Shown in pieces: positions 26,890 to 34,788 of a DNA stretch of 38,185 nt; the first letter of the stretch is position 1, and each line of letters begins with the position of its first letter. Origin of the DNA: Trabulsiella guamensis ATCC 49490 (GTDB lineage: Bacteria > Pseudomonadota > Gammaproteobacteria > Enterobacterales > Enterobacteriaceae). The DNA lies in NCBI RefSeq assembly GCF_000734965.1, contig NZ_JMTB01000034.1, forward strand, positions 1 through 38,185. The letters are read 5' to 3'. Under the pieces are notes generated by a model. The model had not been told where the DNA came from. It searched no databases and saw only the letters and a list, made by a program, of their open reading frames with translations. A program made the position numbers and the translations under genes.

Positions 26890-27022
26890 AATTCCCTGCC
26901 TCACACGGATTCCTGTTAACGCGCCGGATGCGCTGAGGGATTATATCGCCCTGTTTAGCTTAAGGGTTATCACATCTCAGTGTTTTAAGAGAAAATCTGC
27001 GAACCAGTTCAAGCCACTCACG

Positions 27023-27048
27023 ATGCCCTCCTGACGGAGGGCATTTTT
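27023..27048 (+). terminator. Orphan plus-strand terminator hairpin
   Basis: ATGCCCTCC-TGAC-GGAGGGCAT followed by TTTT is a perfect 9-base stem and T run on the plus strand. There is no plus-strand gene between 26890 and here. On the minus strand the hairpin lies four bases after the stop of the 48-residue gene, but without a U run. Confidence 0.7.
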
Positions 27049-27194
27049 CAAAGATGCGGCGGGGGATCGATAATCGGATGCGGATCGGGGTCAGGCGGCG
27101 GATCCGGGATAGGGTCTGGTCTCGGGAACGGATCGGGAACCGGCACCGGATCGGTGGGTACGGGGTCACTCATGTGGAATCGATAATGATTCAT
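27048..27194 (-). CDS. 48-residue proline/aspartate-repeat small protein
   Basis: Translating the minus strand from ATG at 27194 gives MNHYRFHMSDPVPTDPVPVP, then alternating X-Pro dipeptides (DP, FP, RP, IP, HP) and two PPP tracts, ending IIDPPPHL. Nineteen of 48 residues are proline. GGAGG lies five bases before the ATG, an excellent ribosome binding site, which makes the gene credible despite its size and low complexity. Alternating X-Pro would form an extended polyproline helix. PPP tracts normally stall ribosomes and need EF-P. It lies between the FnrS terminator and the TPR/glycosyltransferase-like gene, all on the minus strand. No function is known to me; a leader peptide role is possible. 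Confidence 0.7.
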   Translation of the reverse strand: MNHYRFHMSDPVPTDPVPVPDPFPRPDPIPDPPPDPDPHPIIDPPPHL

Positions 27195-27251
27195 CTTTGC
27201 CTCCATTTCTTGTCGCCCAGTATTAAGGGTAGAAGAGTGTGCGTAAGAGGC

Positions 27252-27373
27252 AAAAAAAAGCCGACTTGTCTAAGTCGGCGTCGTACGAATCAATTGTGCT
27301 ATGCAGTAATTCAAAAAAGGAAGTAAGACAATATGGAGCGCAACGCCCATCGCTTGACGTTGCATTCACCTGC
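27252..27373 (-). ncRNA. fnrS: FnrS, anaerobically induced small RNA
   Basis: The minus strand from 27373 reads GCAGGTGAATGCAACGTC and continues almost base for base like E. coli FnrS, ending in the terminator CGCCGACTTAGACAAGTCGG-type hairpin and eight T. The predicted length is 122 bases, as in E. coli. FnrS pairs with mRNAs through Hfq to lower aerobic enzymes (such as sodA, sodB, maeA, metE) when FNR is active. The 5' end, the single-stranded middle CTTACTTCCTTTTTT and the terminator are all conserved. It lies just downstream of zntB on the same strand, as in E. coli. Confidence 0.96.
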
Positions 27374-27380
27374 AAGAGAA

Positions 27381-27422
27381 ATTCTGCCCTGATTGGCACC
27401 CGCGTTTATTGACTTCGCTCAA
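27381..27422 (-). promoter_or_regulatory. FNR site and promoter of fnrS
   Basis: On the minus strand TTGAGCGAAGTCAA (27422-27409) is an FNR box with two mismatches to TTGAT-N4-ATCAA, centred about 42 bases before the FnrS 5' end, the class II activator position. The -10 element CAGAAT is at 27386-27381. Confidence 0.8.
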
Positions 27423-27468
27423 TCTTTGCGGCGTTTTTATGTTCAATAAATGTTAAAAAAGTGATTTT

Positions 27469-28452
27469 TTACAACCATTTACTGCGATGTAACCACCAGG
27501 TAACACCACCAATCAGCACAACCAACATGATACAAAACAACGCGAAGCCGAAATGCCATCCTCCGCCAGGAATACCGCCCAGGTTGACGCCAAACAGGCC
27601 GGTCAGAAATGTGCTTGGTAAAAAAACCATCGCCATCAGTGACATGGTGTAGGAACGACGCGACAGCGATTCCGACATCACTTGCGAGATCTCGTCCGCC
27701 ATCACCCCCGTCCGGGCAATGCAGGCGTCGATTTCGTCGAGCCCGCGGCCTAAACGGTCGGCGATATCCTGCATGCGGCGGCGCTGGTCGTCATTCATCC
27801 ACGGCAGGCGTTCACTGGCCAGGCGAGCATAAACATCACGTTGCGGCGCCATGTAGCGGCGCATTACAATCAGCTGCTTACGCAGCAGTGCCAGTACACC
27901 ACGCGCGGGAATTTGCTGATCGAGTAAATCATCTTCTAGATCAATAATGCGGTCGTGTAAATCTTCAATGAATTCGCTGGCGTGGTCGGTTAACGCATCA
28001 CAAATATCCACCAGCCAGTCACCGCATCCTGTCGGACCGGTGCCCTCCTGTAAATCGTGGACGATGTCATCCAGCGCCAGCACTTTGCGCTGGCGTGTGG
28101 AGACAATTAACCGCTCGTCCATGTAGAGGCGCATCGCCACAAGCTGATCAGGGCGCTCCTCGGTGCTGCCGTTGATACAGCGCAGGGTAATCAGTGTTCC
28201 CTCACCCAGGCGGTTCACACGCGGCCGCGTGCTTTCGCCCGCCAGTGCATCACGAATATTATTCGGCAGCAGCGGCGTGGTGGCGAGCCATTGCGCGCTT
28301 TCCGGGTTGGTATAGTTGAGATGCAGCCAGCAGGGGTGCTGACTGTCTATCGTATCCGTATCTGCAAGCGGTTTTACGCCACCCTGCCCGTCCAGTATCC
28401 AGGCAAATACCGCATCCGGCACGTTAACTTCCGAGCCTTTAATGGCTTCCAT
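27469..28452 (-). CDS. zntB: ZntB, CorA-family zinc transporter
   Basis: A 327-residue inner-membrane protein, as in E. coli. A long cytoplasmic N-terminal domain ([40 protein letters not shown]) is followed by a coiled-coil-forming stalk helix and two C-terminal transmembrane helices ([19 protein letters not shown] and [19 protein letters not shown]). The CorA family GMN signature appears as GVN in [11 protein letters not shown], the known ZntB form. It moves zinc across the inner membrane. ATG 28452 ([13 protein letters not shown]) has GGAGGC upstream; a slightly longer frame upstream is not used. Followed on the same strand by fnrS. Confidence 0.97.
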   Translation of the reverse strand: MEAIKGSEVNVPDAVFAWILDGQGGVKPLADTDTIDSQHPCWLHLNYTNPESAQWLATTPLLPNNIRDALAGESTRPRVNRLGEGTLITLRCINGSTEERPDQLVAMRLYMDERLIVSTRQRKVLALDDIVHDLQEGTGPTGCGDWLVDICDALTDHASEFIEDLHDRIIDLEDDLLDQQIPARGVLALLRKQLIVMRRYMAPQRDVYARLASERLPWMNDDQRRRMQDIADRLGRGLDEIDACIARTGVMADEISQVMSESLSRRSYTMSLMAMVFLPSTFLTGLFGVNLGGIPGGGWHFGFALFCIMLVVLIGGVTWWLHRSKWL

Positions 28453-28649
28453 ACCGCCTCCGATCACAACAGGTTGATCCCACTAGTCTAGCGTCATGGC
28501 AAAGTTATTCAATAATGTGCGCCGCCAGGGCTATGAATTCTCTGATGAATCGCGTTTTTATGTGTGCAAGCGATAGACAATGTGCGCGATATCGGTAAAG
28601 TTAACAAATAGCGGTAGATTTGAAGCGATTTTGTTATCTGGAGAGGACA

Positions 28650-29792
28650 GTGACCACCAATGCCCCCTGTCAGGCCTTTGACCTGCTACTTGCTGAAATG
28701 CGTGGGCTGGCGTTAAAAACCAGTAGCGTGTGGTTTCTGTGGGTAAATATTCTTTTTGCGCTTTTTATTCTCGGTCGTACCTATTTTTCTCCCGACAGTC
28801 TTCCCGTCGCCAGTCACCTCCCGTCAGCGGTGATGGAATCGGTGATGGCGATTGTGTTGTTTATCGCATCGGCAGGCTTGTTTATCCAGCGGCTGGCGCC
28901 CATTCAGAACGCGCCCTGGCTCAGCAAGCTAGCGCAGGCCGCCGTACTTACCCAGAGCTTATGCTGGTCTGCCTGTTTTTATGTTCTGATTGCCAGCGAC
29001 GATTTAAAAATCGTTTTCCCGTTTGCTGCCGTGCTACTGTTCAGCGCCCTGATTTCTCTCTATTTTAACCCTCACGTCCTGCTCAGTTTTATCGCCCCGA
29101 TCTGGCTGACTATTTTCATTACTTCGATGGCCTACAACGCCAATATCACCGTGCTCTACTCGCTGTTGTGGGTACTGCTGGCTGGGTTGATTGAATCCGG
29201 GCGGCGGATGCTGAACAACTGGTTCATTCTGGCGCTGCAAACCCAACAAAAAAATGCGGATCTCATCAGTCAACTGGAACTGCTGGCTAACCGTGATCCG
29301 CTGACCGGCATCGCCAACCGTCGTGCATTTGAATTACGCCTGGAAGAAGAAGTGGCGCGCCACCAGCGCGAGGGCGGAGACCTTGCGCTGATCATGCTTG
29401 ATGTCGATCATTTCAAAATCTATAACGACAGCTTCGGTCATCAGACCGGCGATCGCTGTCTGGCGACGCTGGCGCAGTGTCTGGCGCGCGCCTCGTTACA
29501 TGCGACAGGCATACCCGCGCGGCCTGGCGGAGAGGAGTTTGTCGTGCTGCTGCCCCGCAGTAACGAAACGCAGGCGATTGAAGTGGCGAAGGCTATTGCT
29601 GAAGACCTTCGCCAGTTGAACATTGAGCATCCTGGTTCGCCGGTACTTCCCCGTGTGACCGTCAGTCAGGGCATCGCCAGCTGGCGGCCCGGCATGGCGC
29701 CCCGCACACTGATTGCGCATGCCGACGCCGCGCTTTATCAGGCCAAACAGCAGGGACGAAACTGTTTCGTCACCTGGAGTCGCCATGACTGA
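28650..29792 (+). CDS. Membrane-anchored GGDEF diguanylate cyclase
   Basis: A 380-residue protein with about six transmembrane helices in the first ~190 residues (VWFLWVNILFALFILGRTYF, VMAIVLFIASAGLFIQ, ISLYFNPHVLLSFIAPIWLT) and a C-terminal GGDEF domain. The domain has DPLTGIANRRAFE, DVDHFKIYNDSFGHQTGD and an intact active-site variant GGEEF (residues 293-297), so it should make c-di-GMP. The inhibitory RxxD site is not seen at its usual place before GGEEF. GTG at 28650 is chosen since GGAGAGG is just upstream; a TTG at 28620 is less likely. The sensor part does not resemble DgcM, which lies near zntB in E. coli. Divergent from zntB and followed by a second c-di-GMP gene. Confidence 0.88.
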   Translation: MTTNAPCQAFDLLLAEMRGLALKTSSVWFLWVNILFALFILGRTYFSPDSLPVASHLPSAVMESVMAIVLFIASAGLFIQRLAPIQNAPWLSKLAQAAVLTQSLCWSACFYVLIASDDLKIVFPFAAVLLFSALISLYFNPHVLLSFIAPIWLTIFITSMAYNANITVLYSLLWVLLAGLIESGRRMLNNWFILALQTQQKNADLISQLELLANRDPLTGIANRRAFELRLEEEVARHQREGGDLALIMLDVDHFKIYNDSFGHQTGDRCLATLAQCLARASLHATGIPARPGGEEFVVLLPRSNETQAIEVAKAIAEDLRQLNIEHPGSPVLPRVTVSQGIASWRPGMAPRTLIAHADAALYQAKQQGRNCFVTWSRHD

Positions 29793-29880
29793 CCGGCCAT
29801 GCACAGAGCATGCGCCTCAGCACACCACATCTTTTTTACTGCTAGATTGATTGAATAATAATATTGATCTGGATAGTACG

Positions 29881-31602
29881 ATGATGAATTACGACATCAC
29901 CCTCATCCTCGTGTCGCTACTGGCTGTGATAGCTGCCTCCGGCATCGGGTTGTGGCTGGCTTTCAGTCTGCGTCTGAACCGCAAAAGCGCACTAGTCAAT
30001 TGCATCGCCGCCGCGTTAGTGATGGGGCTGGCGATTGCCGCTATGCACTACACCGGCATAAGCGCCGCCACGTTCAGTCCGCATGACCACGCTTTACCGG
30101 GGAGCGTCAGCGAACGAGGGTTCTCTGTCTGGGTGTTTGCGCCCGCGTTCGCAATACTCGGCGTGATGTTAGTGATGTCGATACTCGATTCCCGGCGGCG
30201 TACGATTCGCCTGACGGAACACCTGCAACGGCTCAATCAGCAACTGGAACAGCAGGCGCATTATGACGGGCTAACGGGACTTGCCAACCGCACACAGATT
30301 GATCTCATCATTGAGCGCTGCATCAAAAATGCGCTGCCCAACCGGCAATCCTTTGCACTGATCCTGATAGATCTCGATCGGTTCCGGCTGGTTAATGATG
30401 CATGGGGCTTGCACGTCGGCGATCGCCTGCTGGTCTCCGTTGCCAATCGCATCAGCACTTGCCTGAGCGCCAGAATGACACTGGCGCGACTCAGCAGCGA
30501 CGAGTTCATTCTGCTGGCACAAGATACTGATGCTCACGACGCCGCCGAGCTCGCCGCTCGTATTGCTGAGCGGTTTAAATGCCCGTTTTATGAGTCCGGC
30601 CAGATCATTCAGGTATCGCTCAGCATGGGCATCAGTCTGTTTCCGGATCATGGCGTCACGCTGCATGACCTCAAATTGCGGGCGGATACCGCGTTGTACA
30701 ATATTAAGCAACAGGGACGAAACGGTTGGGCGATTTACCACGACAGCATGATGCAAAAGGCCTGGGAAAGTGCGCGCTTTTTGCAGGATCTGACCCAGGC
30801 AATGGCACTCAATCAGTTCGAACTCTGGTATCAACCGAAATTTAACGCGCAACAGCTGGCGCTGTCAGGTTTCGAAGCCCTGTTGCGCTGGCGTCATCCA
30901 GTGAAAGGAGTGCTGCTTCCCGAGCAGTTTCTGGAACTGCTGGAAAAATCCGGTCAGATGGTTCCTGTAGGGCGTTGGGTGATCGACCAGGTATGTCGCC
31001 AGTTACAGGTTTGGGCTGAGCAGGGACGTGACGACTGGACGCTGTCAGTTAACCTTTCCACCGCGCAATTTGAGCAGGATGACATCTTTGATCTGGTGTC
31101 TGACGCCCTCAACCGTTACCGCATTTCCCCTGTCCGGCTGACGCTGGAACTGACTGAAAGCACCGCACTGCGTAACCTCGCTCGTAGCATTGAAATCCTT
31201 AACGATTTTGCTCGCCTGGGAATTACCGTTTCGATTGATGATTTTGGTACCGGTTATTCCAACCTGCTAACTCTGAAAAACCTACCTGCACGTGAATTAA
31301 AAATCGATAAACGCGTGGTGAAAGAGATGCGGGAAAACGGCAAGAACATCAAAATTGTCTCCGCCATTATTGATATCGCCCATACCATGAATATGAACGT
31401 GGTGGCTGAAGGGATAGAAACACTGGAGCAGAAGCAATTATTAACAGAGATGGGCTGTGGACAGCTTCAGGGATATCTGCTGGCCCGACCGGTGCCGGCG
31501 CAGGAGCTCCCCGCATTGCTGGATAACCTGCCGTTCCGCCAGCCAGAACGTGGGGAACGGCACACCAGAACACGCTTTCAGGGGAAGTCGGCTAACAGCT
31601 GA
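29881..31602 (+). CDS. Truncated-MHYT / degenerate GGDEF / EAL phosphodiesterase
   Basis: A protein of about 573 residues. The N-terminus holds only the back half of an MHYT sensor: YDITLILVSLLAVIAASGIG, then GLAIAAMHYTGISAAT, then a third hydrophobic stretch SVWVFAPAFAILGVMLVM. Full MHYT domains have six or seven helices with several MHYT motifs; the first unit is missing and no room for it exists before the stop at 29848. The GGDEF has SSDEF at 205-209, so no cyclase activity is likely. The EAL domain is intact: EALLRW (Glu332), NLSTAQF, ELTES, DDFGTGYS, LKIDKR and VAEGIET. It should hydrolyse c-di-GMP. Start at 29881 or 29884; GGAT lies upstream, weak. Ends 25 bases inside the convergent gene. 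Confidence 0.85.
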   Translation: MMNYDITLILVSLLAVIAASGIGLWLAFSLRLNRKSALVNCIAAALVMGLAIAAMHYTGISAATFSPHDHALPGSVSERGFSVWVFAPAFAILGVMLVMSILDSRRRTIRLTEHLQRLNQQLEQQAHYDGLTGLANRTQIDLIIERCIKNALPNRQSFALILIDLDRFRLVNDAWGLHVGDRLLVSVANRISTCLSARMTLARLSSDEFILLAQDTDAHDAAELAARIAERFKCPFYESGQIIQVSLSMGISLFPDHGVTLHDLKLRADTALYNIKQQGRNGWAIYHDSMMQKAWESARFLQDLTQAMALNQFELWYQPKFNAQQLALSGFEALLRWRHPVKGVLLPEQFLELLEKSGQMVPVGRWVIDQVCRQLQVWAEQGRDDWTLSVNLSTAQFEQDDIFDLVSDALNRYRISPVRLTLELTESTALRNLARSIEILNDFARLGITVSIDDFGTGYSNLLTLKNLPARELKIDKRVVKEMRENGKNIKIVSAIIDIAHTMNMNVVAEGIETLEQKQLLTEMGCGQLQGYLLARPVPAQELPALLDNLPFRQPERGERHTRTRFQGKSANS

Positions 31603-32138
31603 CTGGCAATGCTCCAGATACCGAAAGCAAAGACACCGAGCATCGAATAGACAAACAGAATCTTTGCCAGATTGCCTGAGTTAACGTAGAACCGCCCGCC
31701 GGTTTTCACTCGTTCCCACTCATTTTTAAGCACCGAAGCGCACAAGTTTAAAAATTGCTCCTGAGTGTCTTTTAATAAAAACGTCGAGAAGTGATGGCAT
31801 TCGGTGTGTTTATCCAGAAACTCTAATAACGACCTCTCTTCCGGACTGGGCGATAAAGAATTAATGCGCAGTTTTACCTGATAAATGATTTTGTAGACAT
31901 CATAGATATCCTCATCATTCAGCACGCAAACATCACCGTTCGCGACAGAGGATTTTCTTGCCGATTTTTCAGACAGATACGTGAGTTTTGAGCTCAGTTC
32001 GCACAGTGAGGCGCGCAGCTCATTAATCCATGCCTGGCGAAACTCTGCTATTTTTATTTCTTTTGTAATGATTAAACCAACAATAGCGGCAAATGCTGCT
32101 AAGCATGCCGCTAAAAGTACTACCCAGACTTCCGTCAC
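31578..32138 (-). CDS. Unknown protein with two terminal transmembrane helices
   Basis: A 186-residue protein, not recognised. An N-terminal membrane helix (VWVVLLAACLAAFAAIVGLI) is followed by KEIKIAEFRQAWINELRASL, a helical cytoplasmic middle part, and a second membrane helix near the C-terminus (ILFVYSMLGVFAFGIWSIA). The layout recalls small-conductance or phage-type membrane proteins but no motif decides. GTG at 32138 is chosen because AGGGG lies eight bases upstream and the hydrophobic helix then begins the protein; the frame also extends to a TTG at 32231. Its 3' end overlaps the EAL gene by 25 bases on the opposite strand. Composition is somewhat richer in AT than the core genes. Confidence 0.65.
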   Translation of the reverse strand: MTEVWVVLLAACLAAFAAIVGLIITKEIKIAEFRQAWINELRASLCELSSKLTYLSEKSARKSSVANGDVCVLNDEDIYDVYKIIYQVKLRINSLSPSPEERSLLEFLDKHTECHHFSTFLLKDTQEQFLNLCASVLKNEWERVKTGGRFYVNSGNLAKILFVYSMLGVFAFGIWSIASQLLADFP

Positions 32139-32267
32139 TTCAATTACCCCTGCGTTGTCGATACTACCGGATCGATGTGTTATCGACACCGCAGGGCAAA
32201 ACCTTACAGTTGAAGTGGGGTCATCGTGCAAAAATTTTCGCGCTGCTCACAGTTTCAACCTGTGAAG

Positions 32268-33885
32268 CTAATGTTTCACGATATACATCGTGCGTGTATA
32301 CGCCACATCCTCAGGGTTATTGATGGGGTAACCCTTCACCCACGGTTTAATCAGACGCGCGTTGGTATACTGATAAATAGGCGCAATCGGTGCTTTTTCC
32401 GCGAGGATCTTTTCTGCCGCGTTGTAGTCGGCATTGCGCGCCTCGTCTGAAGTCTCCAGCGACGCCTGATTCAGCACTTTGTCGTAGGCCGGATCGTTGA
32501 AGCGTGAGATGTTACCGCTGTGAGCAGAGGTGAGCAGCGACAGGAACGTCGAAGGCTCGTTATAGTCCGCGACCCAGGACGCGCGAATTACATCGAAATT
32601 ACCGGTGTTACGGCTGTCGATATAGGTTTTCCATTCCTGGTTTTGCAGTTTCACGTCCACCCCAAGGTTTTTCTTCCACATGGATGCCACCGCAATCGCC
32701 ACCTTCTGGTGGATCTCCTGCGTATTGTAGAGCAGCGTCAGGTTGAGCGGGCGCGTCGGGCCATATCCCGCCGCCTGCAGCAGGGTTTTCGCCTGCGCGT
32801 TCAGCTCGGCCTGGCTCATCTCTTCGAACGGCGACGGCTGCGGTTTGAACCCCGCCGTGGCGTCTGGCGTAAATCGCCAGGCGGGTTTCTCGCCTGAGCC
32901 TAACACTTTCTCCGCCATGATCCGGCGGTCGATAGTCAGACTGAGCGCAAGACGTACGCGGGCGTCAGCCGTCGGCCCTTTTTGCGTGTTAAAGGCGTAG
33001 TAATAAGTGCCGAGCTGCGGCGGGGTATATACCTGTCCAGGCAGTTCCTTGAGCAGCTTCTGATACAGATTTTTTTGGGAACGACTCGGTGATGTCGATG
33101 TCACCCGCCTGATAGCGTTTAGTGGCGGCCGATTCCTGATTAATGGGAACGAATGTCACCTGTTTAATCACCGTTCTGGCGTTATCCCAGTAATGGGTAT
33201 TCGGCACCAGATCCAGCTTTTCGTTTACCACCCGATCTTTCAGCACATACGCGCCATTGCCCACCAGCCTGCCCGCCCGCGTCCAGTTTTTATCACCCTC
33301 AACCGCGGCTTTCTGCACCGGGTAAAAGGCAAAACTGGCGGTCAGTTTCGCAAACCACGGCAGCGGTTTATCCAGCTGAATACGCAGGGTATGCGGGTTG
33401 ATCGCCGTCACACCAAGTTTCTCCGGCGTGACTTTTCCATCGATGACATTTTGCGCATTATTGATGCCTGCCAGAGCAGCAAACCAGGCAAACGGCGAAG
33501 TGGTTTTTGGATCAACCAGCCGCTGCCAGCTATAGACAAAATCCTGGGCGGTAACTGGTGTGCCATCCGACCATTTTGCGTCATCGCGCAGCGTGAATGT
33601 CCAGACGCGGTTATCGTTGGTTTGCCACTTCGTCGCCACCCCCGGAATGATATTGCCCTTTTCATCCTGATTCACCAGACCTTCATACAGGTCGCGAATC
33701 ACCTGAATTTCAGGCAAACCGACGGCTTTAGCGGGATCTAATGTCGCAGGCTCATCTTTGATGTGGCGAACCAACGTCTGTTTCTCAGCCAGCACCGTCC
33801 CCGACGGTACCTCCGCCGCTATCGCCAGCGACGACAGCGTACTAAGCCACAGCGCACAACATGTCAGTGAGACAGGATGCTTCAT
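32268..33885 (-). pseudogene. mppA: MppA, murein tripeptide-binding protein, frameshifted
   Basis: Periplasmic binding protein (OppA family) for the murein tripeptide L-Ala-D-Glu-meso-DAP, working with the Opp permease in cell wall recycling. Signal peptide MKHPVSLTCCALWLSTLSSL ends before AEVPSGTVL. The first part (32989-33885) matches MppA up to DIDITESFPK; the rest (from NLYQKLLKELPGQVYTPPQL to NPEDVAYTRTMYIVKH) continues in another frame. The break lies in a run of seven A (minus strand, 33070-33076), where six would restore 538 residues (E. coli 537). It may be a true mutation, a sequencing error or a site of slippage. Everything else looks intact, with no other damage, which argues for a recent or artefactual event. 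Confidence 0.92.
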
Positions 33886-34074
33886 AAGATCCCCTTTATT
33901 AAAATGATAACCATCCGGTAAACCCGGTAATTATTTGTTTCAGCAATAGGAATTGCAAACCCCCTGTGCGAGAAAATTGACACAGACGGCTTTTTAAGCG
34001 ACACGGAAACTCGTTGATCCGCAGCCGATTTTGCACAACACTTCCAGTAACGCCATTACCTCCCAGGGAACACT

Positions 34075-34788
34075 ATGTCTGTCACTCGCCCTCGCGCCCT
34101 TCGTGGCGCCTTTCCGCCTGGCACACAACATTATGGTCGCTCACTGCTTGGCGCGCCGTTGATCTGGTTTCCCGCACCGCTGGCCGATCATGCCAGTGGG
34201 TTGATTATTGCGGGCACGCATGGCGACGAAAACGCCTCTGTTGTTACCCTCTCCTGCGCGATGCGTACCCTGACGCCGGATTTACGCCGTCATCACGTGG
34301 TGCTGACCGTCAACCCGGATGGCTGCCAGTTGGGATTGCGCGCCAATGCCAATGGCGTCGATTTGAATCGCAACTTTCCGGCTGCAAACTGGAAAGCAGG
34401 GGAAACGGTCTATCGCTGGAATAGTGCGGCGGAGAGCCGTGATGTGGTGCTGCTAACCGGTGATAAGCCCGGCTCAGAGCCTGAGACGCAGGCGCTGTGC
34501 CAACTTATCCATCAGATTCACCCTGCCTGGGTGGTGTCGTTTCATGACCCGCTGGCCTGCATTGAAGATCCGCAACGCAGCGAGCTGGGAGAATGGTTAT
34601 CGCAGGCGTTTTCACTGCCGCTGGTCACCAGCGTCGGCTATGAAACCCCGGGTTCCTTTGGCAGCTGGTGCGCAGACATCGGCTTACCCTGCATCACCGC
34701 CGAGTTCCCGCCGGTCTCTAACGATGAAGCGAGTGAAAAATATCTGGCGGCAATGACGGACCTGCTTCACTGGCATGCTCAGAGATGA
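34075..34788 (+). CDS. mpaA: MpaA, murein tripeptide amidase
   Basis: Cytoplasmic zinc carboxypeptidase (M14 family) that cleaves the D-Glu-DAP bond of recycled murein tripeptide. It has 237 residues against 242 in E. coli; the C-terminal tail is shorter. The zinc motif HGDEN (in GTHGDENASVV) and the third ligand in VSFHDPLACIED are present, and ANGVDLNRNFPAANW is the family substrate loop. ATG at 34075 has AGGGA upstream. It stands divergent from mppA and convergent with ycjG, overlapping the latter by ten bases; the three form the murein peptide use cluster. Confidence 0.96.
   Translation: MSVTRPRALRGAFPPGTQHYGRSLLGAPLIWFPAPLADHASGLIIAGTHGDENASVVTLSCAMRTLTPDLRRHHVVLTVNPDGCQLGLRANANGVDLNRNFPAANWKAGETVYRWNSAAESRDVVLLTGDKPGSEPETQALCQLIHQIHPAWVVSFHDPLACIEDPQRSELGEWLSQAFSLPLVTSVGYETPGSFGSWCADIGLPCITAEFPPVSNDEASEKYLAAMTDLLHWHAQR

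Noticed and set aside
26920-26934. GCGCCGGATGCGCTG resembles half of a REP element
   Set aside because: Only one arm is present and no matching inverted half follows, so it is not called as a repeat.
27460-27480. AT-only hairpin after zntB (AAAAAA-N4-TTTTTT) as terminator
   Set aside because: The stem has no G-C pairs of note and fnrS has its own promoter just downstream, so a terminator call is not supported.
33060-33080. Programmed minus-one ribosomal frameshift on A AAA AAA in mppA
   Set aside because: The heptamer is in register, but a minus-one slip leads to the wrong frame. One base fewer, or a plus-one shift, is required to continue MppA.
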